64,000 nt of DNA from Aspidiotus rigidus. Lineage: Eukaryota; Arthropoda; Insecta; Hemiptera; Diaspididae. The notes under the pieces were generated by a model that did not search any database, was not told where the DNA came from, and worked only from the letters and a program-made list of their open reading frames with translations. Made by a program: the position numbers and the translations under genes. The DNA lies in contig JAVHKY010000013.1 of assembly GCA_035079385.1 (NCBI GenBank), positions 1,116,001 to 1,180,000 of the forward strand, read 5' to 3'. This document shows positions 10,687 through 22,513 of the stretch, piece after piece; positions within the stretch are counted from its first letter, which is position 1; each line of letters opens with the position of its first letter.

Positions 10687-13080
10687 TCAACATGTAATCT
10701 CCGAAGGCTCCATTTTAGTCTTCATTTTTTCCACCTTGACTTTACGTTGCGAAGCTTTACGATTCTGATGGGTCTCTCGGTGTTTCATCATATGATCCTT
10801 ACGTATAAAACCTTTGCTACATATGTCGCAATTGTACGGCCGTGAGTTCGTATGCAAACACGCGTGTCTCCTCAAGTCCGTTTTATGGTTAAAAGTTTTC
10901 GGGCATATGTCGCATTTGTAAGGCTTATTTCCAGCATGCTTCTCTGCGTGTAATTCATACTGGTCCATGTCCGCGAAGCGTTTACCGCATCTCACGCATT
11001 TGAAAGGACGAAACGCGCCGTGAAAACTCTTGTTGTGTTGCGTCAGATAGCACGCCTTATTAAAATTTTTGTTGCACTCGCTGCAGTGGAAAGCGCCTAC
11101 TTCAGACGAACTGACCGGAGATGTGTTACCAGTACTGCTTGTCACTTTCATATCCTCAATAGGCTGCAATTGGGGAGGAAATAACTGAGTCAGTTGGTCT
11201 ATCGACACTTCATCAGATTGTTCGATCGGCTCTTGCTTGATATCGCAAAACATCGGCTCCTGCTTGATTTCGGAAAGCAATATATTGGCGGCGTCATTGA
11301 TTGTTTCTTTGGATGAAACAAAAGACGGTCCCCCCACGTTATCATGGTCCAACGCACTGACGAATGAATGATCCGCGCTCCACATGGCTGTTGCGCTACA
11401 GATGCCATCGTTTTTCTGAATACACGAGAAACTAGGCAATTTCGTATCGTCAATATTTACTGACGCAAGACACGAGTTCAGTACGTCTTCCGCCATTAAG
11501 TTACCAGTATTCTGATGTGTAATTCGGCGGGTAGAAACGTGGGGGGCCTTGGAGTTTGGGTAATGAGTTTCCTGGGTGGGCTGGTGAATAAATTGAGGCA
11601 CAGTGGGCTGCGGCATCTCGAGCGTAGAAAAACCCTGAAGATAGCTCGTATGGTTGGAATGTTGCTGAAGGCCCACCGATTGATGCTGCTGTAGAGGCGG
11701 CTGCTGGAGCGAGGTAATCGGAGACGGGGACTTGTGGTCTGGTGGCGACAGGGTATACGAAGGATGGTGCAGGCCCCTCGGAAGCTCCGTGGGGCCTGCC
11801 ATCAAGTTTGGGGACTGCGGAAAAGAATGTGTGGCCACGGTGCCGATAGAGCTTCGAACGCCCATACTCATTGCGTAGTCAGGCATCTTATTCAATTGCG
11901 GAGAGGTGGTATGATTAGGAGGCGATGGAGATGCCTTGACCTGCTGGCGACTAGCCGAGTACGCTGGATCCTTTTGCGGATGGTGGTGCGCACTCGCCGG
12001 TAATGTGGACGGGTCAGGCGCGCCACTCTGCTTCACGGCATTCTTATGTAGCGTCGTATTGTAGTGTCGCTTCAGGTGACCGCTACTTGTGAACCACTTA
12101 TTACAAGCAGAGCATTGGTACGTTTTGGGACGACGAGCTTCATTCGACTTCCACGAAGCGTTTGAATTCTTACTCGCCTTCGAGGAACTTCTACCGGTAG
12201 GATGACTGTCGCTGGACGAGATCTGTGAAGTGGATACGCTGTTGAAGTCGGGTGATGGTATAGGCAAAGGCGTACTACTGGCCGTTCGTCCATTTGGTGT
12301 CACCCCACGTCCGCAGTTACCGTTAGCTAAATTCAATTGTTGCTGGTGTGCATAATGGGCTTCCGCGGACCATTGATCATTGCTTCCTGAACTATCCTCG
12401 CCATTAGGCCCCCGCTGGTTATACAACACTTTCTGCGAGTCTAGATCAAGAACCGATTGAGGTTCGTTAGGTCTCGCTCCGTTCGTTTGTAATACCGGTG
12501 GAGCATTGCCAAAACGCGCGTACGCCGGATCAAAATTTGCGAGCATTGGAGGCACATTCGAGGGGACTTTAATCAAATCGGCATTGTGAAATGAAGGAAA
12601 ACTGGCCGTTCGATCGTTCATATAAGACCCATATGCGCTACTACCCTGCAGCATATGAGAAGATTGACTTGACAAATTTCTTGAGTAGTCAATTTGCGGA
12701 GGAGGAGCGCTCATCATGTTGTACGAGTCAGGATACGTTGGTTGATGAGGGTAAAGATGTGGTTGTGGCGCGAGATGCGCGGATGATATGTCGTACATCC
12801 GGTCGCCGGAATTTTGAAGAGGCTCCGGCCTGGCGATATGATGGAAGCTGGAGTGTGGATGAGGGATCTCGTGGCAAGCCGTCGTGATTGGTGTTGTTGA
12901 CCCAGCATCGGTATCAGTCGCACGAGCGCTGCCGCCGTTTATCGAAGGGACCAAACAATTATTACTATTATGATTATTCGTTACCGGGAGGTTATTCGAC
13001 GTATGCGCGTACTGACAATGCACGTCGTAAGAGACCTTATCATCAAACACAGAACTACACGAACGACATCGAAGGGACAT
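10687..13080 (-). CDS. zld: Zelda-like C2H2 zinc-finger transcription factor
   Basis: Single-exon 797-aa protein. An N-terminal C2H2-type finger (C5, C8, H21, H26) opens it. A lone internal finger follows at about 321-346 (YQCSACNKWFTSSGHLKRH, then a long His spacing). Four clustered fingers lie at about 664-771, with FHCSECNKNFNKACYLTQH, then KTFNHKTDLRRH and KGFIRKDHMMKH. This arrangement and these finger sequences match my knowledge of insect Zelda (vielfaltig), the pioneer factor that opens early zygotic enhancers. The long middle is Gln/Ser/Pro/His-rich and probably disordered. Two IKQEP motifs near residues 604-620 fit the SUMO consensus. Much of the sequence is more GC-balanced than its flanks. 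Start: the ATG is directly followed by the N-terminal finger. Another Zelda-type paralogue is possible. The nuclear role is inferred from the family. Confidence 0.8.
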   Translation of the reverse strand: MSLRCRSCSSVFDDKVSYDVHCQYAHTSNNLPVTNNHNSNNCLVPSINGGSARATDTDAGSTTPITTACHEIPHPHSSFHHIARPEPLQNSGDRMYDISSAHLAPQPHLYPHQPTYPDSYNMMSAPPPQIDYSRNLSSQSSHMLQGSSAYGSYMNDRTASFPSFHNADLIKVPSNVPPMLANFDPAYARFGNAPPVLQTNGARPNEPQSVLDLDSQKVLYNQRGPNGEDSSGSNDQWSAEAHYAHQQQLNLANGNCGRGVTPNGRTASSTPLPIPSPDFNSVSTSQISSSDSHPTGRSSSKASKNSNASWKSNEARRPKTYQCSACNKWFTSSGHLKRHYNTTLHKNAVKQSGAPDPSTLPASAHHHPQKDPAYSASRQQVKASPSPPNHTTSPQLNKMPDYAMSMGVRSSIGTVATHSFPQSPNLMAGPTELPRGLHHPSYTLSPPDHKSPSPITSLQQPPLQQHQSVGLQQHSNHTSYLQGFSTLEMPQPTVPQFIHQPTQETHYPNSKAPHVSTRRITHQNTGNLMAEDVLNSCLASVNIDDTKLPSFSCIQKNDGICSATAMWSADHSFVSALDHDNVGGPSFVSSKETINDAANILLSEIKQEPMFCDIKQEPIEQSDEVSIDQLTQLFPPQLQPIEDMKVTSSTGNTSPVSSSEVGAFHCSECNKNFNKACYLTQHNKSFHGAFRPFKCVRCGKRFADMDQYELHAEKHAGNKPYKCDICPKTFNHKTDLRRHACLHTNSRPYNCDICSKGFIRKDHMMKHRETHQNRKASQRKVKVEKMKTKMEPSEITC

Positions 13081-14703
13081 CGTCGATAACGCGTTCCGAA
13101 CAATTTAAACGAGTACCATAATTCATTTTTAATAATAATATCATAAAATAACAGAAAAACAAAAATGAAAACGGATAAAAAAAAACGAGAACAATAATTA
13201 AATCGTATACGAGAAGAAAAAAATTAACGACACGAATCACAAACAAAACGTAAATAATCGAAGGAATACATAATCGACAATCATCATTGTAAGAAAACGC
13301 GTAATCACTGGAAAAAAACGAGAAAATTGAATAACGCGGGCATCACCGGAAGAACACAAGCACAGAGCGTTTCCTAATCCGAGACACCGAACTAGACTGA
13401 ACTCTGAAAAATCACCATTGTCTTGCCAAGACGAAGAAAGAACGGCCGCTGGTCTCCAATCCACGTTTCTTCAGCGCGTTTACCCCCTCTCGCAGTTTTA
13501 CCAAACTACCACTAAGCGCGGAGTATGCACACCTTGCCCCGCTTAGTCACGTTCATATACGTGTTTGTTATATATTATACGATCTTAACACAGTTCGTCC
13601 TGAACATTGGCTCGCTATCTCCTCATTGGGTATATCGTAGAAAATGCAAAAATTAACCCCTTCTCAAAGGTAGGGGTTGTATTCAGCCTAAACACACTGT
13701 GTCGTGCTGGCTGAGACTCATTGATGCATGTACTAGTTACTCGACCGTCGTTCTTTACCATATTATTCTCGCTCAAATTTGTTTATTCATAATTTTGACC
13801 CTTTTGCGAGTAAAATTTTAATTAGGCTGTACAAATTTCTACTCGCGCTTGTCTTCGTTTATTTCATCGACGAAACTTAGAATTAACGAACGAAAATTCA
13901 AAAGAAGATAGTGACCTTCTTGTCGTCATCAGTATGAACCGCGTGCAAAACTACCCCGCGCTCTCACAATAATCTACACCCTTCGATTATATTAAAAATC
14001 AGAGAGGGCTTAGTCTTAGTACGCTGACTGTGGAACAACTCTCGCTCTTTCTGTACTTAGGAACACGAACTCGAAAATCATTCACAGCCTTCTATCCAAT
14101 CGAAATCCGTCTTAGTTGTACTCGATAGTGTTTCCCAGTGTCTTTAAGTTATAGAACTCGTGTACTTTGTCGCTGTCTCCCTTAGAACCCAATTTGCTGT
14201 TCATACGTATGGCTCGGTAGTCGATAGAGCTCCATCTCTCGCGAATAGCTTTAGTCACCTTTGAAAAATTCTTGAGTTCCTAAATTAGGTCAGGGTTTTT
14301 TTATTCTTTCTTACTTTTGGAACATTTTTCGTGAGAAACATTTTTCGGTTAAAGAACGATTTTTCGAAATATTTCCAAAAAATAAATTCATTTATTATTA
14401 TTTTTGGGGAAGAGAGGGCTAGAACGTGCTACAATAAATTTAGGATGAGATGAGAGGAGCGAGAATTTGATGTTATCTGGAATTTAAACTTAATCAATGA
14501 AAATTATTTCCTGTTCTGTACTCCAAATTTGAGGCAGTCCCTGTACTATAATATTTATTTATTCAAAGTATTAAAGTGCTCTTCAACAGCCCGAAGAGCC
14601 AATTACAGAAGAGCACTATTGATATTTAATACTATTCAGTACCAGTACTCTTATGAAAGTAAAGGTCAAAAAAAAATTAGATGCCATTGCAGGACTGCAA
14701 TGG
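13081..14703 (-). promoter_or_regulatory. Probable 5' leader and promoter region of the Zelda-like gene
   Basis: This is the upstream flank of the minus-strand gene. 13,081-13,250 is A/T-rich and holds no further in-frame Zelda-like sequence. 13,440-14,280 is less AT-biased and has several CG dinucleotides and pyrimidine tracts, so it could contain the transcription start. I could not identify a TATA box, initiator or 5' UTR intron with confidence. Confidence 0.3.
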
Positions 14704-15010
14704 CAGCGGGGAACCCGCTGTCCCGAGTCCCTAGAGCCTGAAGTTTTTCCAAGTCCTGAAAATCATGACGTGACAACTTGAGAGCGCTGCAATTTCAAGG
14801 AAGCCGTCGTCTTTTCAAGTCCCCTTGCTATCATATATAGCTCGGAGGTAGGAATTTTTTTTAGTCCCCTTTCTGTCATATATAGCTAAAGGGTCGAAAT
14901 TTTTCCAAGTCCCCCTCCCCTCTCCGTGACGTCATCAACCTCGCTCGCGCTCGCGGACGAAAATTTCCTGGAAGTACCCCCCAACAAAAGAAATAGCGGG
15001 TTCCCCGCTG
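14704..15010. mobile_element. MITE with CAGCGGGGAACCCGCT ends, 307 bp
   Basis: The left end reads CAGCGGGGAACCCGCTGT and the right end AGCGGGTTCCCCGCTG, so the termini are inverted and each is itself partly palindromic. Inside are two or three diverged copies of the module AAGTCCCC...CATATATAGCTCGGAGGT...AAATTTTTCCAAG, which is shared with the AACAGGGAACCTGTTTTAT family elsewhere in the window. There is no coding capacity. Confidence 0.6.
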
Positions 15011-15149
15011 AAAAAAAAAAAAAAAAGAACGAGATATTCAAATGGTGCTTCCGAAAACCGTGAATCCAAACCCCGAGCCCCAACCCATCATTCAGTAAAC
15101 CAAACAGAAAGAAAAACAGTTTGTGTGGATGCGGATACAGAGGACAACT

Positions 15150-16480
15150 AGCCGCCTACCGATCTGACATCCCCATCAAAACACTCGTTATTTTGTTCCT
15201 AAACTTTATACGGCTATCAAAAAATATAACAATTGTGTTATTCTCTTTCGTAATTTCATTTATCAATGTTAAAGGCTGATGCAACGGTGTGAACTTTGTA
15301 GTTCGATGTTGGGGTATGTAAAATAAATTTTGATTCCGATCAAATCTAGATGGTGCGTAAACACCCAGTTTAGCAAGCAAGAATGGAGATTCAATCTTTC
15401 CGCGTAGAACGTCCCTCGCGAACAATATTGCAGTCAGCTCCTGTCTCACTTTCAATGAAGTCATTTCTCATAACCCAGAACCAGCTCTCTGTACAATATT
15501 GATGAATCGTAACACCTGAAATCTTTAAAATATAAACATTTCAAGAATAGTTTCTGTATGCGTTCAAGTTTTTTCAAGTTCACGCTTTCCTTTGGACTCC
15601 ATATTACACTTGCGCAGTAATTGTACAGTACTTATGTTAAAAAATGTTCTAGATTGTCTCATTAAGATTCCTAAATTTCGCTTGGCGCTTAATAAAACCT
15701 GTCGCAGATGATGACTAAAATTTAACTTTTGATCAAATCGTACGCCCAAATCTTTCATTTACTCAATCTCCTCCAGCACCTCCCCTTTCACATGATAGGT
15801 AGTTTCAACTCTTTCATTTTTATAAGTGTACGTAATCTTTTGGCATTTACCCACGTTCAATGGTAAACAGTTTCCTCCCTCCATTCCGTCACTCTATCAA
15901 GATCCTGTTGCAGTAAATTATCGTCATGAGAACATCTTAATTCCTTGAAAATCTTCACATCATCGGCGTATAGTAAATAGTGAGAATGTTGTAGCTGTTC
16001 ATGAATGTCAGAAACGTACAGAAGGAGGTAGGTATGGACCTAATAAAAACCCCTGCGGTACACGGGAAGAAATGTCAAATTGCCGAGACTGAGCACTCCT
16101 GAACAAAACATATTGCTTTCTCTGCCACAGGTACCACGGAGCATCCGAAAAACCCAACACATCCAGTTTTATTAATGCCGTCGCAAAATATGTGCATACA
16201 ATATCAATTTGGGAGGGGATCCGCTGATCAAATATCTGCTGGATGTGGTAAGTTAATTTCATTAACTTTGTTTGTACCGACTTCTCTCCGACAAAGCCAT
16301 GCTGCTCCGATGGAATTAGGTTCTGGTTTGCGGGCGTAGGGCTTGAAAGAGTGCCGATTCAACAATTTTCGCCGGAATTGGTGACATTGAAATCAGTCTG
16401 TAGTTTGTGACTTCTCGGACGTCAGCGGTCTTTGGAATGGGTGTAACCTTTGATACTACCCAAGAACGGGGATAATTAAT
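15150..16480 (-). pseudogene. Degenerate non-LTR retrotransposon (jockey/CR1-like RT)
   Basis: The minus strand keeps fragments of a reverse-transcriptase ORF2. One piece, at about 16,008-16,262, has SSRVPQGFLLGP, a decayed form of the SVPQGSxLGP motif. Another, at about 15,564-15,758, has MKDLGVRFDQKLNFSHH, the usual KDLGVxFDxxLxFxxHI stretch downstream of the RT core. Frames are broken by stops and shifts, so it is dead. I did not find the catalytic YADD box. The clade is uncertain beyond jockey/CR1-like. Confidence 0.65.
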
Positions 16481-16599
16481 CGATTTTTCAGAATTATATT
16501 AAGTATGTATGTGAGATAATACGCCTCTACAGAACAAAGTAAAGGATAAACTTGTCCTACATGGTGGTCTTCGCCACGGCTCGAGTCGCCAAATGAGGG

Positions 16600-16957
16600 T
16601 GGCGAAGTCGATGGGCTCCTCAATTTCCGTTGGAGTTGTATAACTGCTTCCACGCTGCGATCCAGAATCTACCAAAGACAAATAACGCGATCGAAGGGTG
16701 GCATCATGCCTTTGAAACAATTGTTAACCGTCCGCGAAAACGTGTACCGACTCTTCAAAGCCTTCAAGAAAGAACAAGTTTTCACGGAAGCGTGATACGA
16801 ACTGCAGTTGGCGGGCAAACCGCCAGCAAAATCCTATCGAAAGTACAAAGACTGCGCTTTGAGACGGCAGACACGGGTTGATCTGTATGATGAGGAAACC
16901 GGTGTTGTTGAGTATGTGCGAGGTGTGGCTTACAACATTTCCTATTAATAGCTTCCT
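16600..16957 (+). pseudogene. MULE-type transposase C-terminal remnant
   Basis: The plus-strand frame reads PLELYNCFHAAIQNLPKTNN, then AIEGWHHAFE, which resembles the conserved RTNNxxEGWHxxF segment near the end of insect MULE/FLYWCH-associated transposases. A frameshift near 16,795 moves the continuation (YELQLAGKPPAKSYRKYKDC, then RRQTRVDLYDEE) one frame over, ending at a TAA near 16,955. The N-terminal catalytic part is missing. It is inactive on this evidence. Another MULE C-terminal fragment lies at 31,785-32,248. Confidence 0.6.
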
Positions 16958-19002
16958 TGTTCTGGAGGATAAACACCTACAATGACGATATGAACCACTA
17001 TACAGAAAGACAAACGTACACATTTTTTTGAAGACCATGTGAGCGGACATCCTCGTGGTGTTATCTGGCTAACGCCAACTGGCTCACATTTCTGTAAAAA
17101 TTTTCTATTCAGACGAATTTTCGCACAGGCAAATTTTCTCACATGACAAATTTTGTCCGTCCAATTTTCATAAGGCAAATTTTCGTCGAGGAAATTTAGT
17201 GTACCTATGATTCGATGCGTGATCTCACTTCAAATCATTCTGAGTTTTCCGTGCCCACAATCCAGCAAGCTGATTAACTGCTAGGAAGAATTCATGGACT
17301 TCCTCGCAAATACGATGTACTCGTATGTAATTATGAATCTCAAGTTTTTTCTTATCACTCTGTTTCTTAAATATGACTTAGAAACTTTTTAAGAGCTTCT
17401 TTATCCCCTGTTCTTTCAGAGTAACTTGAAATATTGAAAATTCTCTGCTATATTCTCTTTCCTTGACTAGAAATTTCTCAAGTGTTTTTCTCCTATTCTA
17501 TTTATTCAAAAATATTCGAAAAACAAAATTTTCTTTTCAGTACTGTTCTTTCAGAAAAACAAAAAAACTCCTTCATTTTGTTTTCTCAGAATAAATTTCA
17601 AAATTTCCCACACGTCTGTAATTTATATAATATGCACTGTTTTTTTTACTATTATTTTTGCCTTTTAATAATTAATATCAGTCTAATTCCCCGGTAGTAT
17701 CCTTTTTAAATGTAAAATTGCCCAACAAAGGAAAATTTAGGGTAACTTTCGGGTAAATGATCATGTTCATCGGGTAGTAATTAATTGAGTATATAAGTCC
17801 TATCCTTCCATCTTGTACATTTTCCCATTTTTTTGAATTCATCTTCAGTGCATCTTACTTTTCTCCTCGGGTTACTCTGATTCGGTATAGAAATTAGCAG
17901 AAATTCTGAATAACTCTTTCCGTTTACCTGTCCCAATTCCCGATGCGTCGATCATAACTCATTTCGAAGCTTTGTCAACGAATAATGAATGAATTAAAAC
18001 GATGCTATTGAACTTTCAGTTCATTTCCTACGTAATTTATCATCAAAAATAGGAGGGGGAACAAATGTTTTCTATTCTACCTTCTTTATTCCAGTTATAA
18101 ATTCACCATCTACAGAGTGATCAGACTTAAAACTAAAAAATTTTTAAAAATAGATTCACGTCACTTAGGTAGGGTATCGCGCTTTAGTTGAATTGTTATC
18201 ATACTTTTTGTAACGATGTACAAGTGTGAAGACATGTGGCTGATTATCTCGCAACGCGATTTACAAGTTGCATACAAAGTAGTTGAAAATTCTAACGCTT
18301 CACGTCGGTGCATTTGATGGACTTTCCGAGTTAGTCTACATGTTGTATACGATTAAAATTGTATAATCATTCGAGGAAGCATTTCAACTTAGGCTTGATT
18401 GTCGGATAACAAGTAAGTCGTCTATAATATAATTACGTTAATACCTAATGTTTTTCCAAAAAAGTACCTGTACATCAAACTAACCTATTAAAATTTTCTG
18501 TCTTCCGAGATACTCCTTACAAGTCCCTATGAAGGAAAATTCTCCGACCATTGTTTTTCTTCGTGCATTTCAATAGTTAGGGAATAATGACTTTTATTTC
18601 ATTTCGTAACTGTCGCTCAATATCGAAAAAAATTAAACTTCTGTTTGTGTATGGTCCTACAATTTTTATGCAAACCCATTTATTTGCCTCCGCTCTGGCA
18701 TTGGGACATAATATAGCCTAGCGATTCTCTACCTTCCTTAGTCTGCGTATCATATATGGTGTCGATGTCGAGTACCCCCCACCTTCCTCTGAAAAAAATT
18801 TTGTAGTCATCTTTTATAAAAATTCCAGTAATTATTTCGATCCGGTACTGTAATTGTTAATCGTACCCTACGCAGTCCTTTGACATACCTTTAGTGGTAT
18901 GCATACCACATGACATACTCGTATGACCTACTCGTTACTAGGTAATCTTTTTGAGTATCAATCAATGATTTCAGCTATTAGCTACTCTTCTAAAAATTAT
19001 TT
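16958..19002. other. No gene seen
   Basis: AT-rich sequence with scattered short open frames, none with recognisable motifs or good splice context. No complete transposon ends were found. The GATATACTCGTA-like phrases near 18,900 are typical simple background of this genome. Confidence 0.35.
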
Positions 19003-19294
19003 AACAGGGAACCTGTTTTATGAAGACGGGGGTCGCCGGGTGCCATCCAGCAAAACGTGGGACTTGGAAAAATGTCGTCCTCCGAGCTATTTATGAAAGG
19101 AAAGGGGGAGGGAGCTTGGAAAATGTTGACCTTCAAGCTGTATATGATAGAAATATTTCAACCTTCGAGATATTTATAATGAGAGAGGGATTAAGAAAAA
19201 TGTTACTCCAACTTTCAGGGTAGTAAGGAACAAAATTTAATCCTCATTCAGAAAAAGTATAAACAAAGAGACCCCCATAAAACGGGTTCCTTGT
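19003..19294. mobile_element. MITE of the AACAGGGAACCTGTTTTAT family
   Basis: The left end is AACAGGGAACCTGTTTTATG and the right end ATAAAACGGGTTCCTTGTT, an inverted pair. The interior carries inverted copies of the short module GGGACTTGGAAAAATNTCGNCCTCCGAGCTAT-type sequence. There is no intact coding capacity. Sister copies lie at 21,772-22,513 and 45,727-46,194, with fragments near 27,300 and 30,077. Confidence 0.65.
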
Positions 19295-20057
19295 TTGCCT
19301 CGATTAACACAGTTGGTAAATGCAACCCCAAGCAGTTAATTTTACGAAATATTTTCAATAATCCCTGGATCATTCAGGATCCACTTTTTTGACATTCATC
19401 AAAGATGCCTAATTCAAAAGTTCCCACAGTGGGTGGTCCGTATGCGCTTTCCTCTGGACGTGCTGAGCTGTCGATGTCAAAACCATTTTTTCTGGTCTCT
19501 TTTATACCACGGGAGATATTACTCAAAAAGAAGAAGAAGAGAGAAATTTATAAGACATATTTTTCGGAATTGGAAACATACATGGGTAAATAAAACATTT
19601 TTCTTCGTTTAAAGCATATGAAGAACGCACACAAAAAAAATCCTTCATTAAAAACATAGATCAAAAATAAACCATAAATTACAATTTAATTTCATTCCTC
19701 TACCAGACTGACAAGAAATAGGCCTCATATAGCGGTTAACAAGTGCAGCCTCCGAGTAATCTATAGGACAGCTTTTTCTCGATATTTATTCATTTATCTT
19801 TTTTTTGGGGGGGAGGGGCTTTGGAGGGAAAAATCATCAAAAACTCTACCAAAATACAATCCTGCTGCCCGTAATTTTCAGTTAAATTAGGAGTGCGGAC
19901 GTCACTAAGAGAGGAGAGGACGTTGAAACAAGGAAAAACGCACAAATATCCATTCCTTTCCTGCGGCTTTCAAATGAGATGGTGGCAAGAATTATCAAGT
20001 TTTGAAAAGTTTGATAAGACCACATAAAACGGTTGCAAAGCACATTAGAGCCGAAAA

Positions 20058-20122
20058 ATGGTGGATTAGTTTGGTAGGCAATCTTGTACGCGAGAGGTCT
20101 TAGGTTTCAAAGTCTCAGGAAA
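20058..20122 (+). repeat. tRNA-like sequence, possible SINE head
   Basis: The plus strand shows TTAGTTTGGTAGGC, resembling a tRNA A box, and AGGTTTCAAAGTCTC, resembling a B box, at near-tRNA spacing. The flanking bases do not form a convincing acceptor stem, so I call it a tRNA-derived repeat rather than a gene. Confidence 0.4.
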
Positions 20123-20897
20123 AGAGCAAAAATGTATTCTTTTTTTCGCCTGCTCGCTGCAGATTTCAAGTCCAATGTCCTTGGACTAGAGAAACGTGCA
20201 TAAAGAATATTTGACTGATGGTTAAGCTCATGCCGAATTTTAGAGGTATTGACCTTAAAAAGAGAGAAAAAAAAAACTTTCCCTTCTCTATTACTCTAAT
20301 CGGTGAGCTTGAAAGAAAAAATGTAAAACACGAATTCATGTTCAAATTTTCCTTCAATTTAAAATGACTTAAAAATATTTATTGCTCATATTTTCAGATA
20401 AAAATAATACTTATTTCGCGGCATGACCTTTTTACATTGCATAAATGTACTGGTGACTTTTTCATTTGTTTTGGTCGCGCGTCGTAACAATAGTTTATCT
20501 ATAATGAAGTCGGACAAAAGCAAACTCAAAGTATACCGGTATATCACGACGAATTTTACTTTATCAGTTAACAAAAATTCTTTACTCATCGTGTAAATAG
20601 GGAAAGTAGTGACTGATGCAAGAGAAATTCTTTCCTCAATTGAAAAAAAAAAAATGAAATTGACGAGTACATAGGTTACGAAGATATTTTAAAGAAATGC
20701 GCTGTAGATTGTCGAAGGAGTGATTGGAAGAGATGTGATCCCGACTTAAGATCCATTCCAAATTATTCTATGTTCTATTTTCATCATCTATCATCAGCTA
20801 TATTTCTTCGACGACCGAACTCTTTTTTTTGTAAAGTAATTGGAATCATTTTAAACAATATTATTACACACATAAAGTTTCAAACTTTTGGAATGAA

Positions 20898-21195
20898 CAT
20901 GAACTAGAGAAGGTGTTTCTAAAAGTATTTTCGACGCTGAGTACGTTTTTCGACATTACCTCTCATTATTGTGCAATACTTAAGTTTAGTTGCCGCGGAT
21001 TGTTGCGACGTGTAACGTATCTTACCGAGCTATAAAATTTCAACGCGCGAGAAGGTACACTTGCCTATCGCGATGAAGCGCGGGAATTAAACATGAGTAT
21101 TGCACAATAATGAGAGGTACCTAATATCGAAAAACGGTAAATGGCATGGTACTCAGCGTCGAAAATACTTCTAGAAATACCTTCTATAGTTCATG
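20898..21195. mobile_element. Fold-back MITE, 298 bp
   Basis: Inverted arms run CATGAACTAGAGAAGGTGTT...AAGTATTTTCGACGC on the left and the reverse complement (GCGTCGAAAATACTTC...TATAGTTCATG) on the right. They continue through matching ATTATTGTGCAATACT segments to a GC-richer centre. The open frame starting at 21,141 lies partly in the right arm. Confidence 0.7.
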
Positions 21196-21771
21196 AAATT
21201 TATTCATGCGTGTTATTGAGGCTTCTTCTTTGGTCTCATAAACTATTGATGAATTTTCAAGTCTTCGCTGATGACACCAGTTTCTCCTCCCTTTTCAAAT
21301 GTACTCGTAATTGGGGAACAAAGGAAGAAAGAATAGTTTATTCTGCGTTTGTTCTGCATTCTTCCATACTATTCCTTGTTGTTTCCAACTTTGTTTTCTC
21401 TATATTGAGGAAAGCTGGTGATATGCTATTTTCTATAGCCTTTTTGTATTTAGCCTTCGTTCAACTTTTTCCCTATTTTGTTTTGGTATTCTCTTTGTTT
21501 GTGCCATCTCTTTCCTTTTCTGACGAAAAAAAAAAAACTAAATTATTGAGTGCTACACAAATTCAGATGGCGGTTCCTGAATCTGCAAGGACTCGAGAGT
21601 AATTCAAGAGTAACTTATACTATATTGAAGGTTTGTTTGTGGATGATGTTCGCCGTTTATCATTCGTCTTGAATTTCCCTCTCTTTTCTATCCCTTTTCA
21701 ACAAAAAAAAACTCGCAGCCCACACAGTTAGCTACTCGGAATTGCCTTCATTAACTCTGTTAATTGAGGCA

Positions 21772-22513
21772 AACAGGGAACCTGTTTTATGGGAGTAATC
21801 ATGTGAGTGTCATTTTTTGCTTTTTGTCGTCTCAAGTAGAGTGAACTTTGTTCCTCACCACCTTGAGATCTCTTCTCATTAGGTCAAGTTCTAGGCGCGT
21901 TTTTTTTTTAGTGGTTCCCCCTGTAGGCCTAATCCACTTCAAAATTTCTATATTAGGAAAAAGTACCCTATTCATGCATAATGTGAGGTACCCCCGGTAG
22001 GCCTATCCTGTTATCAGTTCGGAGATCTGATGACGTCACGATTTGATGACGTCATAATCTGATGACGTCACACGATCTAATGACGTTACGATCTGGTGAC
22101 GTCACGATGGAGATCTGTGACGTCACGATCATCGTGCCATCACTATCTGATGACGTCACAGAGCTAGTAAAACCACTAATACAGACCTCCTAGACCTATA
22201 GTATAAAGGAAGCCTAAGACCTAGTACAGAGCTAGGACAAACTGCTAGTACAAGCTATTGATAGAGACCTTGTAAGCTTATGGTATGAAGGATGCCTAGA
22301 CCTAGTATAAAGGAGGCTTGGACCTAGTATACGCCTAGTATAATACGTAGTATAAACCTAGTATAATATACTGCATGAAGCAGAGAGGATAAGTCCCCCT
22401 CCTATCACTTCATCAAAATTTTTCCAAGTCCCTTTTTCTTGCCGGACGGCGCCCGGCGGCCGGCGCCCGTCATTTTCCTTCAGTTTACCCCCCGATAAAA
22501 CAGGTTCCCTGTT
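21772..22513. mobile_element. MITE of the AACAGGGAACC family, with a CRE cluster
   Basis: Terminal inverted repeats are AACAGGGAACCTGTTTTATG on the left and ATAAAACAGGTTCCCTGTT on the right, enclosing 742 bp without coding capacity. The interior holds a tandem block of TGACGTCA palindromes (22,031-22,158) and a block of short CCTAGTATA/AGACCTAGTA repeats (about 22,180-22,375). The left flank TTAATTGAGGCAA also appears beside other copies, so the true element may extend a little further. Confidence 0.65.
22031..22158. promoter_or_regulatory. Cluster of six perfect CRE-type TGACGTCA sites
   Basis: Perfect TGACGTCA octamers start at 22,031, 22,047, 22,063, 22,097, 22,118 and 22,151, plus a TGACGTTA variant at 22,081. 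The first three are spaced exactly 16 bp apart, with GATCTGA-like linkers. The octamer is the established CREB/ATF bZIP site. Whether it is used here is unknown. It may simply be an internal repeat of the transposon. The nearest plus-strand gene starts about 1 kb downstream. Confidence 0.55.

Noticed and set aside
16724..17050. 108-codon minus-strand frame over the MULE fragment
   Set aside because: Antisense shadow of the plus-strand transposase remnant, with no motif of its own.
21141..21602. 153-codon plus-strand frame with an FADDTSF stretch and hydrophobic segments
   Set aside because: It begins inside a MITE arm and its hydrophobicity follows from T-rich sequence. The FADDT match is isolated, with no other reverse-transcriptase motif nearby.
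22091..22125. CRISPR-like regular spacing of TGACGTCA
   Set aside because: The repeats are 8-bp palindromes with 8-bp linkers inside a eukaryotic MITE. There are no CRISPR-length repeats or spacers.
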